Part shown: positions 44,409-55,214 of the stretch, piece after piece | How positions within the stretch are numbered: the first letter of the stretch is position 1 | How the letters are laid out: each line of letters begins with the position of its first letter | Assembly: GCA_028456385.1 (NCBI GenBank) | Contig: JALNQF010000129.1 | Coordinates: 58,500 to 122,499 of the forward strand | Source of the DNA: Ophiosphaerella korrae | Taxonomy: Eukaryota > Ascomycota > Dothideomycetes > Pleosporales > Phaeosphaeriaceae | Reading direction: 5' to 3' | Length of the DNA stretch: 64,000 nt | Program-made: the position numbers and the translations under genes | Notes under the pieces: generated by a model | The model's input: the letters and a program-made list of their open reading frames with translations, nothing else | What the model was told of the DNA's origin: nothing | Databases searched by the model: none

Positions 44409-46223
44409 ATGCGGCCTCAGAGTCAAGGCTGCTGGACATGTCGGGTTCGGCACGTCAAATGCGACCTGAAACGACCCTTGTGTAAAGAATGCGGTGACCG
44501 ACACGTCCAGTGTCATGGCTACGCGAAAAGGCCTGCATGGATGGACGGGGCCGCTGAAGAGGCAAAGGAACGATCACGCATCAAACAAGCTGTGAAGGAA
44601 AATTTCCGCAGAGTCAGAAGGTTGCAAAACCGTGCTTCTCGGTCGAAAGGGCTGCCAATACCTGGAATCGAAGCCTCCACGCCCGTCCCAGTATCTAAGT
44701 TACCAGTTGACTGTGACGGCACTACGACGACGTTGCCAACGGACCGCAATCAAAGTGAGTTGGTAGCTTCGCCTTGTGCAAACGACATTTCCAACGTTTG
44801 CTTCGAACTTGTTGGCCTCAATCAAGATGATAATAATCTTGGCGCTATCCAATCCCACGAAACTCCTGGCAGCACGACATCGCGAAAGACGACTCCAAGC
44901 ATCGACCCTCAGGAAGCTAGTCTCTTGATGCATTACTTTGATGAGGCTTTCCCGTGGCAGTTTCCATATCATTGTTCCAGATCTTCCCTGGGCAATCGAG
45001 GCTGGCTCCTCTCACTCTTCACCCAAAGAGGCCCGCTCTATCATTCCGCCCTCAGTCTGTCATCCCTTCACCAGAGTGCTCTCCGCGGCAATGAGAACGA
45101 ATACGAGGAGAATGAGAAAGCCTGCAATTATCATGCCAGAGCGTTGCGCGAGCTATGCGTCTTCCTAACATTCGAACGGCAGGACAAGATCCTCAACAAC
45201 ATACACGAGTTGACAGAATTTCTGGCATGTAGTATGATGCTAATCAGTTTCGAAGTACGCATGTTGGTCTTGATAAGTCTACCATATCAAGGATTTCGCT
45301 CACCTTTATTGGTATTATAGATATTTAGAGGTGGTGAACATGACTGGCAACCGCATCTACGAGCCGTCACGTCATTACTCCACTTGCAACCTCCCGAAAA
45401 CATCTTTAACCAACATTCACGTCCCACCGTCGACCATCCCAGCTCCGAAGATAATATTGCCCTTCAAGGTCTTAGATTTTTGATGGTAACGATGTTGTGG
45501 ATCGATGTCTTTGCCTGCGTATCGACCGGCAAGCCCCCACATCTCCCTTATCAGCAGTGGCTGAATACCCCGGGTTTGTACATGGAAGACTTGATCGGCT
45601 GTCGTAATTGGGTCATGTTGTCTATTGGGGACTTGGCTGTGTTGGATGAGTGGAAGCAGTCAAAGGAGAAAGAGGGTGCCCTGAGCGTTCGAGAATTGGC
45701 TATGAAGAGCTTGGAAATCGAAGCCCGCTTAGAGCACGGTCTTGCGGACCTGGATCTGAGAGAGGTGGGTAGATTTGAGATCTTTTCCCCTTCAGCGGAG
45801 TAACTATTAGTTAACATCACTGTCCAGGGATTCACCGTCGCGGATGAACAATGTAACTGGGTCACACGCATCTTCGCCTTAGCTGCCCTCGTTCTACTAC
45901 ACACTGTCGTCTCTGGCGCAATTCCAACGCTCCCCGAAATCCAAGATGCGGTGAACAGAAGCATCGTTGCGCTTCAGCAGCGACCGAAAGACTTTCCTCC
46001 CACAGGCTTAGTATGGGCATTGTGGGTGACTGGGCGCATGGCCACCGGTCAGGCTCAGCACTTCTTCGAAGAATTCATGTTGAATCTAAAGCATGATTCA
46101 GGGGGGGTTGGGAACTGCGGGACAGTACTCAATATCATGCGGGAGTGTTGGGCTAGTCGTGAAAAGCCTCAAGACTGTAGAACGACTATGTCAAGAATAG
46201 ACATTTCAGTCTTGTTGATATGA
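44409..46223 (+). CDS. Zn2Cys6 transcription factor with fungal-specific trans domain
   Basis: 561-residue regulator. Exons 44409-45254, 45321-45764, 45828-46223; introns of 66 and 63 nt, GT-AG, phase 0. The binuclear zinc cluster is at residues 8-35 with spacing CX2CX6CX6CX2CX6C (Cys8, 11, 18, 25, 28, 35). A basic linker and coiled segment follow (KERSRIKQAVKENFRRVRRLQ). From about residue 165 the Fungal_trans_2-type helical region begins (LLMHYFDEAFPWQFPYH, RGPLYHSALSLSSLHQSAL) and continues to the C-terminus. It lies next to an aminotransferase and an amidase, so it may be their local regulator (inference). All parts look intact, in contrast to flanking decayed DNA. Confidence 0.85.
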
Positions 46224-46523
46224 AGAGTAATCAATGTCAGGCCGCTGCTGTCTTAGGTTTGGGAGGATTCTGTATGCCTATAGTTCCGCTAGAATGTTGT
46301 TTCATACGAAGGGTGATTCACATGGTGACAAACTTTAGTCTGGACCGATAAAGTCCGAATACTTTTTTTGAAAATCTCCCATACCACTGTAGAGAGAGAT
46401 TTTCCGGCCACGATACCTTTTCACCCTTTAAATGTTTCCCCATTTTTCCTTGGCTTTCTATAAACAGTCCACTTCGACATTACGAGCTGACGAAATTCTC
46501 GTTAACCCATCCTTGCTCTTGGT
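46224..46523. other. Short convergent intergenic region
   Basis: 3' flanks of the regulator and the aminotransferase. Nothing else seen. Confidence 0.5.
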
Positions 46524-47630
46524 TTAGATAGACTCATCCCTCATTGCCTTCGAAATAGCCTCCATTCCATTAACTAGCTCCTCTCTTGTAGGCCACCCAA
46601 AGCCAAGACGAAAGTAAGTATCCGGCATCTCAAACCAGTGGCCAGCACCAACATATATCTGATACTTGTTCAACAGTCTCTCGTAAAAAGCCGCTATGCC
46701 GCCCACAGGCTCCTTCTTCATGCGCAGAAAACATACTACGCCACCAACAGGCTCGATCCAGTCCAACAAATCATCCTTCTCAATCCATGAGCGGACCATC
46801 TCCAGCCTAATGGCCATCTCCTTGTTAGTCGCAGCAAGAATCTTTTTCCTGCGTGATAGGAGATTCGCAGCGATCCATTCATTGATGACGCTTCCGCTTA
46901 TGCTGATCTGCTCTTTTGCTGCCAGGAATATCTCTTGGAGTTTCTTGTTCTGGCTGATGACCCAGCCAAGGCGAATGCCAGGAACGCCGAACGACTTGGA
47001 AAGAGAACTGACACTTAAGACGTGCTCGCCTAGCGTAACGGCAACCGGTAGTTGCCGATTATAGTGCACATCCCGGTAGGTCTCGTCCACAAGCAATAGA
47101 CAACCTTTCTCTCTGGTGACAGACACAAGATGGTGTAGAGCTTCGAGAGAGATCACAGTGCCGGTAGGGTTATGGGGGCAAGTAATAGAGACGATTTTCG
47201 TCTTCTGAGTGATGGAGGATTCGACCAAGGACAAATCTGGTTGAAAGCCGGCATCGAAGTTCAAGTCGACAAAGCTGATATCGCAGCCGATGGCTCGAGG
47301 AGTCTCGAGATTGGTAGCGTAGTTTGGTCGAACCACCACAATATGATCCTCTTTCGAGAGCCGCGACGTCGAAATGATGAAGAGAGCCCCTGCGGCACCG
47401 CTGGTGATGAGAACGTCGTCCGCGCTACATCCGGCATCAGCAGCAATCAGCTCCCGAAGCTCAGAGCTTCCCTTGTGCTCGTTGTAAAGCAGGGTTAGGT
47501 CGGGCACAGTCAGGCTGAGAGAGCCGAGAGACTGGTCGGCGATGGAGCTTTCGGAGAGGTTAAACTTTATTTTGTCATAACCATACTCCTCTGGCGACTC
47601 GATCTCAATGGGCATGCGTGTGTATTTCAT
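46524..47630 (-). CDS. PLP-dependent aminotransferase, class I/II fold
   Basis: Intronless 368-residue fold-type I PLP enzyme. Key motifs: HNPTGT (153-158), DETYRD with the pyridine-N-binding Asp182 and Tyr185, Schiff-base Lys212 in SSLSKSFGVPGIRLGW, and a late YFRLGFGWP whose Arg should bind the substrate carboxylate. The N-terminus starts MKYTRMPIEIESPEEYGYDKI with no targeting signal, so it is probably cytosolic. Length is slightly short of classical aspartate aminotransferases (about 400), as in compact bacterial-type members of the family. This, and the absence of introns, leaves horizontal origin possible but unproven. It is divergent from the amidase (700 bp between starts) and next to a Zn2Cys6 regulator. 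Substrate unknown. Confidence 0.85.
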   Translation of the reverse strand: MKYTRMPIEIESPEEYGYDKIKFNLSESSIADQSLGSLSLTVPDLTLLYNEHKGSSELRELIAADAGCSADDVLITSGAAGALFIISTSRLSKEDHIVVVRPNYATNLETPRAIGCDISFVDLNFDAGFQPDLSLVESSITQKTKIVSITCPHNPTGTVISLEALHHLVSVTREKGCLLLVDETYRDVHYNRQLPVAVTLGEHVLSVSSLSKSFGVPGIRLGWVISQNKKLQEIFLAAKEQISISGSVINEWIAANLLSRRKKILAATNKEMAIRLEMVRSWIEKDDLLDWIEPVGGVVCFLRMKKEPVGGIAAFYERLLNKYQIYVGAGHWFEMPDTYFRLGFGWPTREELVNGMEAISKAMRDESI

Positions 47631-48330
47631 TTTGAACGAGTTTCGATGCGTCTAGGAAATGCGAGTCATCGAAGGATTTTATGAATGATGGCAAAGTTCG
47701 CAATGAGACTCAAGTCGCCTTCTGATGTTTCTTCACCCTCTTCTTCTACTACACGAGAGCTGGCCCGATGCCTTCCACAAATCGTACTTTAATGTTAGTG
47801 TTGCGGGAAATCTAGCGCAGGAATGAGTTGGGAGATGATCATTGTTTCTTCTACATAGGGGAACAGTAATTATATGTAGGGAGCTTCGGATAGTAGTAAC
47901 CCCCTGTGCCGTATGTAGGCTATTTTGTGTGTGCTCGTGAAAGGCAGTTTTTCTAACAGTTAGCCTATGCCATGGTTAATGGGCATTGCTCGCATTGGTT
48001 CGTCGACGACAATTCGCGTCGACATTCCTAAAAAAGACATCTAGACCCCTTTTTTTTTTGGCTGGTTATCGGCACGACCTTCCCCAGAATCGCCGAAGAC
48101 AAAACATGAATCCTGCGGCAACCCATACGTTGGCGGTTGATATTTGGCCCACGGATGCGCATCCGCATCGAAATTCCTTAAATGGATCCAGTATATGTCC
48201 TCGTTTAGGCAAAGTTGCAAGATGATTCAGTCTATATTCTCCCCTCAAGAAGGGACCTGCTCACACATTCCTAGTCGTCAACATCAACTGACTGAGCCAT
48301 TGTCGCCTCGCGATAGCTAGATTATCCATC
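47631..48330. promoter_or_regulatory. Shared divergent promoter of the aminotransferase and amidase
   Basis: 700 bp between two start codons with no gene inside. Zn2Cys6 regulators often bind CGG-containing sites; scattered CGG triplets occur but no clean CGG-Nx-CCG palindrome stood out. Confidence 0.45.
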
Positions 48331-50379
48331 ATGTACCATACCACCAAAATCAGCTTATTTGAGGCCAGCGCAGGTGACCTCAAGCGTTTACTTGATGCCA
48401 GAGCAATTACAAGCGTTGACCTTGTGTCACTCTATCTTCATCGCATTGGAAAATACGACTGCCGCGGCCCTCGTCTAAATTCGATTATAATTTTAAACCA
48501 CCTGGTGTTTGAGGAAGCCCAAGCATCGGACGACTACCGAGCTTCCGGAATGCCACCGCGACCGCTCGAAGGTATACCATTTACAGTAAAGGACAGCTTT
48601 ATGGTCAAAGGATTAACTGTTGCGGCTGCTTCGCCCGCCTTTGCCGAACTGGAAGCATCTTCAGACGCAGCAATTGTGGCACTTCTCCGAAAAGCAGGGG
48701 CTGTTGTGTTGGGCAAGACCAACATGCCTCCGATGGCTGACGGTGGTTGCCAGCGCGGCCTCTACGGACGTTCGGAAAGTCCTTACAACCAGAAGTATCT
48801 CAGCACAGCTTATGCATCTGGCTCATCATATGGATGCGCAGTATCGACGGCAGCCAACCTAGCTGCATTTGGCTTTGCTGGGGAAGCGGTGACTTCCGGG
48901 CGATCTCCCGCATCAAATAATGCACTGGTTGCCTATACGTCTTCTCGCGGCTTAATTCCCAGCAGGGGTCTGTGGCCGCTATACCCCACCTGCGACCTTG
49001 TGGTCCCTCACACGCGGACGATGATGGACTTATTCCATATTCTTAACGTTGTTGTCGCAGAGGACGCCGCTGAAAATGCCGATTTCTGGCGCTCGCAGCC
49101 ATACGTAAAACTCCCAACTGCTCAAGAGGTGCGACCCCATGATTATATTTCACTCGCAGACCCAAACGCTTTGAGGAACAAAAGGATTGCAGTGCCGAAA
49201 TGCTTTATCGGCGTTCCAGGCGCCCAGCCCGAAAACGCTTGCTCTTTCGGCATTCGGGCGTTATGGGATCGTGCCCGCGAGGACCTCGAGTCATTGGGGG
49301 CAACAGTTCTCGAGACCGACTTCCCCTTATTCGAGAACTACACTCGACAGGATTTCCCTGGCCAAAGCGTCAACGTGCCTGGCGTTTCGAATGAATGGAC
49401 GGCTCGTGAGCGTTGCGATATGATTGCATTAAGCTGGGATGATTTTCTGCGTTCTAATAGCGATGAGAAAATACCTACTCTCACTTTCGCTGACCCTAAG
49501 AAAATTCATCCACATATCGCGCCCATGGACGACCCTTCCGAGCATACGGAAACGCAGAACCAAGTCCGGTATGAAGACATGTTTGCTGTGGTACGGAATC
49601 GGCAAGGCGGCTTGCCTGACGTCCCCGGATGCGAAGATGCTCTGAAGGCGTTGGAAGCAATGCGAAGGAAAGACTTGGAAGACTGGATGGATAGGAATGG
49701 ATATGATGCTATCGTCTTTCCTACTAACGGAGACGTTGCCTTGGCAGACTCGGATGAGAATTACGATTCAATGCTTCTGGCTCTAAGAGACGGTGTCAAA
49801 TATGCCAACGGCGGCAGATCGTTGAAGCATCTCGGCGTTCCCTGCATCACGGTCCCTATGGGGACGCTTGAGAAGGAGAAGATGCCTGTCGGGCTTTCTT
49901 TTGCCGGTAGAGCCTATCAGGACAACAATCTTCTGAGGTACGCTTTTGCATACGAGTCAACCTCGAAACGGCGCGACAGTCCTCCATTGACGCCTCCACT
50001 GCCAACGGATGAAATCTCCGTTCCGGCACCTGGCTCCACGGAAGACTTCTCAGTCAAGCCAATCCTGACTATAGTGTCGCAAGAATCAACTGTCGAGAAC
50101 ACTCCCAACAAGGAAGGTCGCAAGGTTTCCATTACCGGAACTCTGAATTTGTCGAGCCCCGCCCAAGTGCCCGTGTCTCTACGAGCGTTCGTCAACGGTG
50201 AAGAATCTTCTGTGTCATTGGATGGAAGTCATTGGTATTGGACAGCTCATATTACCCGGCCAAAAGTGATTGAAAAGTATCCCACTCTTGCGCCAGTTCC
50301 AAGGGACCAGTTCATGATTCAATTTATTGCTAAGGTTGAGAATGGCAGGTCGGCCGGTGCTTTACTCCTAATTAAATAA
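48331..50379 (+). CDS. Amidase-signature family hydrolase with C-terminal extension
   Basis: Intronless 682-residue enzyme hydrolysing an amide. The amidase core spans about 1-545. The catalytic triad can be placed as Lys87 (GIPFTVKDSF), cis-Ser166 (ASGSSYGC) and Ser189 (EAVTSGRSPASNN, aligning with the usual GGSIRxPA). The later YTSSRGLIPSRGLWPL and PTCDLVVPHTRTMMDL fit fungal amidases. The SSYGC in place of SSGG is a variation worth noting. Residues about 570-682 form an extra beta-rich, Ig-like extension (SITGTLNLSSPAQVPVSLRA; HWYWTAHITRP). No signal peptide is visible. With the divergent aminotransferase and nearby regulator it may act in nitrogen release from an amide or amino-acid derivative (inference). 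Confidence 0.88.
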   Translation: MYHTTKISLFEASAGDLKRLLDARAITSVDLVSLYLHRIGKYDCRGPRLNSIIILNHLVFEEAQASDDYRASGMPPRPLEGIPFTVKDSFMVKGLTVAAASPAFAELEASSDAAIVALLRKAGAVVLGKTNMPPMADGGCQRGLYGRSESPYNQKYLSTAYASGSSYGCAVSTAANLAAFGFAGEAVTSGRSPASNNALVAYTSSRGLIPSRGLWPLYPTCDLVVPHTRTMMDLFHILNVVVAEDAAENADFWRSQPYVKLPTAQEVRPHDYISLADPNALRNKRIAVPKCFIGVPGAQPENACSFGIRALWDRAREDLESLGATVLETDFPLFENYTRQDFPGQSVNVPGVSNEWTARERCDMIALSWDDFLRSNSDEKIPTLTFADPKKIHPHIAPMDDPSEHTETQNQVRYEDMFAVVRNRQGGLPDVPGCEDALKALEAMRRKDLEDWMDRNGYDAIVFPTNGDVALADSDENYDSMLLALRDGVKYANGGRSLKHLGVPCITVPMGTLEKEKMPVGLSFAGRAYQDNNLLRYAFAYESTSKRRDSPPLTPPLPTDEISVPAPGSTEDFSVKPILTIVSQESTVENTPNKEGRKVSITGTLNLSSPAQVPVSLRAFVNGEESSVSLDGSHWYWTAHITRPKVIEKYPTLAPVPRDQFMIQFIAKVENGRSAGALLLIK

Positions 50380-50739
50380 CCCATCACAATAATATGATAT
50401 AAATAGAAGATAAAAAAGTATTTTTAAAATTATTTCGATTAGTCCTAGCATATAATGCAACGCGAATCTGCCCTCGAATCGTCTAGGATGTAACAACTGC
50501 AGAAATCTCTTGCAAGCTTTTTGGATAGGGGCGTTCCAGTTGTTCGAGAACCTAGGTTCTAGGACTATGATATAGTTTTAAAGATGGACTAGCTGTAGTG
50601 GAGGTACAAAATGAAGTTGGTTTTGCAACAAAGTAGCCTTTATATCTCTGGCGGTTATTAATTCTCTACTAGAATTAAACTTTACATGCGAAAGAACATG
50701 AACAGGCAGTTCCAACATAACGTTACAGACATTACAAGA
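50380..50739. other. AT-rich intergenic region
   Basis: 3' flank of the amidase; nothing recognised. Confidence 0.45.
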
Positions 50740-51791
50740 CTATTGTGATCGTTCTGCTGTCGCGTGATGCCAGTCCGCAAAGATTGCGAACATGATAGCC
50801 TTCGCATTTGTCGAGAATTCATTAGCCGTCCAAACACGTCTATCTCCTAGTATCTCGGCGCAGCTCGAGTATATCTCTAGACTAAAATCGTTGCCCAAAC
50901 GATCAAGTATATCCTCGCCTGGTTGATCCATAACGGGTTTGGAATGAGCGATGGACGACCCGATTACGATGTGTATCAATCCATCCTCGGCTCCGAGCCA
51001 TATCAAGAAAGCAGTCATCTGGAGATCATTCGGTATGTATTTTGGAGGGAACCACACTTTTCCGACGATTGCGAAATATTTACTTGTCGTGTTGACTTGT
51101 GGGAGGACAAAGCCAGGGCCATGTCTCGTAGGAATGAGCCAGTCGTTGAGTGTCGTAGCGGCACTTGCGATTGTACAACAATCGCCAAACTGATCCATAA
51201 TACGAACATATTCATGCTCTGAAGTCATTGATTTCTCGATCCTCCAGCTACTTTCGGGGTCAATTGAACGCCTCCTTCCATGATTTGCAGTTTTTCTTGC
51301 TCTAACTAATTCGAGAAGCAAACTATATTTTCGTCCTCATTCGGTTCGCTGAATTATACCGACGGTGCCGAGAATCGATACCCATCTTTACATTTTTGCT
51401 CTGCAGGCCAAGTTTCAGCATGTTAGTGACTACCTTGACAAGTTCACTCAAGTCGTTGAAGTTCATAAGTTGATTTCGTGTAGTCTGGCCGTAGGATTCC
51501 ATCTGCATTTGCTTCGGCCCATATCGTTACCCCATCGAGCATAAATGTTGTGCCGTCGCCCCACTTAGTCAGAGCAAGGGTGCCGTATACCGTGTCTCGC
51601 GGGTCCTGACAATGGCGATCTTCGCACAGTGTAAGTATATTCCCCAAATACACGCTCTTTCTTTTGCGCTTCTTTAATATACTGCGACTAGCGTTCAAGC
51701 CACCCACCCGTTGGAGACTTGCTGGGCATCTACTCAACGTTATATTCAAGCCCACGAGGCCGCAAATAAGTAAGGTTTTAGTATCAAGCAC
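50740..51791 (-). pseudogene. HET-like (heterokaryon incompatibility) gene, 5'-truncated and frame-disrupted
   Basis: Minus-strand segments in different frames. 51444-51791 contains LTLCEDRHCQDPRDTVYGTLAL and GILRPDYTKSTYEL, the RDxVYGxLxL and DYxKS elements that follow the HET domain in fungal incompatibility proteins. 50740-51310 holds the family-like C-terminus (WRIEKSMTSEHEYVRIMDQ, DLQMTAFLIWLGAEDGLIHI, FSLEIYSSCAEILGDRRVW). In between, frames shift and stops occur. The N-terminal HET motifs are absent; the frame ends just beside an LTR-like segment starting at 51807. Not expected to work. Family assignment is by recalled motif order, so moderate. Confidence 0.5.
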
Positions 51792-51806
51792 TAGATAGAT
51801 TACACT

Positions 51807-52035
51807 TGTTTTAGATAGCTAGGCAGACTAGAGAATCAAGTCTTTAGTTAACTACGTCACTGTAACGCGCAGCAACGCTATTCTCAGGCTGCAGGCTAGA
51901 GCTGCGCGAGCGCGCAAGCCGAAGGCTAAGGGCCCGGAGGGCCTTTGGACAATATATACTGTTCTATTCCAGTAGCCAGCGTTGTTGATCATTCAAACCT
52001 TTTTGGTCGCAGTGGACTAGAGCTATGTTCTAACA
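51807..52035. mobile_element. Possible LTR fragment
   Basis: Starts TGTTTTAGA and ends TTCTAACA (imperfect inverted ends). It contains a TATA-like CAATATATACTG (about 51,951) and a GC-rich GCGCGAGCGCGC stretch. No target-site duplication and no internal retroelement sequence were found, so this is tentative. It lies between the truncated HET-like and NACHT-ankyrin remnants. Confidence 0.25.
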
Positions 52036-52256
52036 GGTAGGACCCTTCGGATCCCCGTTAACCTTGGTAGACCTCTACAGGATTAGTTGATCCTGTGTAG
52101 GGATGCCTGAATGTATTCCGCAACAGAAGTCTATGGCGCCGTATTGTAGCAATAAAGCTTCTATATCCGACCGTTGCCTCATTCTTTTTCCCTGCTGAGC
52201 TGAGATCTAATTAGCGAAATGGAGTTTTAGAAAAAGGCGAATATCAAAATTCCAGT

Positions 52257-55214
52257 TCAACTCTGCAGTCGCTGCCGCTTGGCTTTGGGTATAACCGCCC
52301 TTTGCGGAAAAACCGGCGTTGAAAAACAAGTAGAAATTACATGTGATCTGTTTGACATACCTTCAAACTTAAGTCGCATCCAATGTTCTGGGCCCCATAC
52401 CCAGCGTTCCGTAATACATGAAGAGGAGAGGACTGTGCCCATGATGTGTCGAAGTGTGCTAGAACATAGCCGCCTACCTGCCCTACAGCGTTGGGGTTTG
52501 CATCATGTCTCAATAGAGTTTCGACACCAGCGTGATCCCAGTTTCTGACGGCAATCCGTAATGGAGTGAGGAGACACCATTGACAATTTGCGTCGACACC
52601 CGAATCTAGAAGATCGTCTATGACACAGATCTCGTCGTCGCAAGTGTATTCGTGATAGTGAGACCCGAGAAGGAAAAGTAGCAGCTTGTACAGGTCCATC
52701 TGTGATTCGAATGTTTTGATAAACAGTTTATATTCCATAAATTCACCTGCGAAAAGATCGTGGCTGGCTCTCCCAACTATATCAAGTAAAGTCCAACACT
52801 GACTCAGGTTGAGGGATGTTCGGAGGACCGGATACCGATAAATTCACATATGTTGAGACAGATAGTATACCCTCTGCAGAATTTTCTTGAAGAATCTTCT
52901 CCGTCAGGCTGGATAGACCGTCCTCGATTGTTGCTAATACAAACTGGGCGATTACAGCCGTGGGGCTTGTTGTTGCTTCGTAGTAAAACAACGGCGAGCG
53001 ATTCAAAAACTGGTAGAAAATAGAGAACCTGGTTTATTCCACGAGGATTTATGTTCTTCGAAAAATCTTTGATACTGCCGCCAAAGGTCAATTCTCGCGA
53101 GAATGAGATATCGCCAAAAAAAAAAAAAAAAAAAAGACACATTGACGGCCGATAAAGTAGCAGTAATCTTCGAAAGAAGAGCGCCCCCGAGAGATCAGAA
53201 AGGGATATCCGGCTTTTGTAATCGGAAAAAACACAGGTTCCAGCATGTGTAGTGGACAACCGCTTTGGGACATGGCAAAGTAGGGGACCCTACTCATGGC
53301 AATACGATCCGAGAATAGGAACTTCTCAATCGTGTAATGCGCAAGCGAAACCCCATGGAGACAGCCATCATCTTCGTAAGTCAAGCCTGGATCAGTACAG
53401 AGTCCACCCCCGAAAGGCATTGACCTTGTATTTCAAACACAGGCCGTTGAATTGTACTTACTTCAATCAAGCAGCCTAGTACAGCTTTGAGGAGCTCGTA
53501 TCCATTGGCAAGCTCACCGGTATCTAACATAGAATTGTTTCCTGCGCTTAGCACGGCGGAATCTAAGCAGTTCGCTGGAGTGTCAAAACTAAATTTGAGC
53601 CGAGCATGACCGCTAATATATCGCAAAGCTTCGCGTGCTATACTCCAGTCTTCTTGAGGTATTTCTAGGAATATTATTACATATGTCTCCTCCAGCGTTT
53701 GCGAAAGACACTTGATCGCCTCCCTGGCTTGGTGTAGGGATTTCCGTCGAAGCCGATCGATTTAGCAAACAGCCCATCGAAACCTATTGATCAGCGATAT
53801 AGACTTAGTATGATTCAACGAGAGACTTACATGCCTTGAGCACCTTGAGCCAACGATTTAGTGATCTCGGTTCGAAGATTCTCAGGCCACTTCACAAATG
53901 GTTTATTCTGCCCTAAGGTGATCTCAATGCAAGTGCGGATATCCTCATCCACGATATGATTTGACATTGGCAAAGAGGGATCCGACAAGGGACGCAGTAC
54001 TTCCTCGATGTCTGCGTACCTTCTACTCGTAACTAACAGCTGAATCTTTGCATAGTCTGGAAGGGTTACCATATCCTGTATCAATATCAGCATATTATGC
54101 CTGGGGCTGCTCTCGTCTACTGCATCGAGTACGATGTACACATTATCGAATCTTGCAAGAAGCTCTCGGAGTGCCTCTTTCAATTGTTTGGGTGTCGGTA
54201 TGCGGTTTTCTTGATGGAAGGGAATAAGCTCGGCAGGAATATGGTTAGCTTTCTGACAAAGTTGGCTGACCGTCCATCTCAAAAAAGGGAGTGTCTTGTC
54301 CCGCTGCTTCGATTGACCATGGGTGAATGAACAGTAGTAGTACAAACAAGCCACTTGACTGCTCTGCAGTGTCTTCCCAATGGCATATGAGGCGAGAACA
54401 GTTTTGCCAGCTCCGGGTATCCCATGAATCCAAATGATTTTGCGCTGGAGGTGGAGCCAGTCGCACTATTGATCAATGCGTTCCAGCCACTGACAATTAT
54501 GCTCCTCGTGATTTGTGCAAGCCCGATTGTGGATCGCAGTCGGGTTAATCTGCTCAATCCAATTACACATCTCTCTTCGCTCCCTGTCACTGAGTTGATC
54601 ATGAACTTTATTCACAGTGCGGTTGATTCCTTTGACATCGCTTGCAATTTAGCCGAGGAGAGCCAGCGTGATGGCCGACTTGTGTTGCATCGTTTCGCCA
54701 AGTAGCTTTCGGGTTTTGCTCTCATTCAAGCACCATTGCAAAGATCCCTTTATTCTTTGTCGTTTCCCAGGATTACTGTTGATGTGCGAGGAATTTATGA
54801 GGGACAATTTATCCATCTCTTGCGAGATTTCTTCAACTGTTTTTCGACATCCTTCTATAACCCCATCGTTGGCTGCTAGGGTTCTTGTAGTGCCCGAATA
54901 TTCCGCTTGTAAGAGAAATTCAAAGCTTTCGAGCGCTGCCTTAAGTGATGATATCTCGATGAGAATATGTCCCAAATCCTAAGAACAAAAGAACGATCAG
55001 CACAGTTCTTTAGGTTAGAGGATATATAGTACTCATTCGGCGTAAGAATCTCAGTAGTAGAGCTGTATCAAGGGTCGAACGTAAATTCAGCAACGGAGAC
55101 CACCCTGGGCGCATCGCGAGCCGATTCGATTAGTGATTTGCATTGTTCAATCAACTTTGTAGTCAATTCCAGGACTGTCAAACTCCCTGACACGATGCCA
55201 AATGCCTCTGCCAT
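52257..55214 (-). pseudogene. NACHT-ankyrin (fungal NLR-type) gene, inactivated
   Basis: STAND-class signalling ATPase remnant. Exon 1 (55104-55214) begins MAEAFGIVSGSLTVLEL. After a 125-nt intron it continues DLGHILIEISSLKAALESFEF (54978 onward), a typical fungal NLR N-terminal domain. The P-loop IHGIPGAGKT lies near 54,400, then Walker B-like VYIVLDAVDES and LLVTSRR (sensor) in 54354-53827. After an intron come FRWAVC-stop-IDRLRR, the winged-helix-like continuation, and ankyrin-like SGVDANCQWCLLTPLRIAV and LLRHDANPNAVG (52738-52500). In-frame stops are TAA 54649-54651, TAG 54466-54468 and TAA 53762-53764. The last two fit Trp>stop and Gln>stop (CAA>TAA), as RIP would produce. A 20-A run (53116-53135) lies inside the coding remnant. 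Such proteins act in non-self recognition and programmed cell death; this copy is dead. Confidence 0.7.
53116..53135. repeat. Poly-A tract (20 A) within the NLR pseudogene
   Basis: Gives a poly-Phe run in the minus-strand frame; it may be an insertion or a slippage expansion. Confidence 0.9.
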
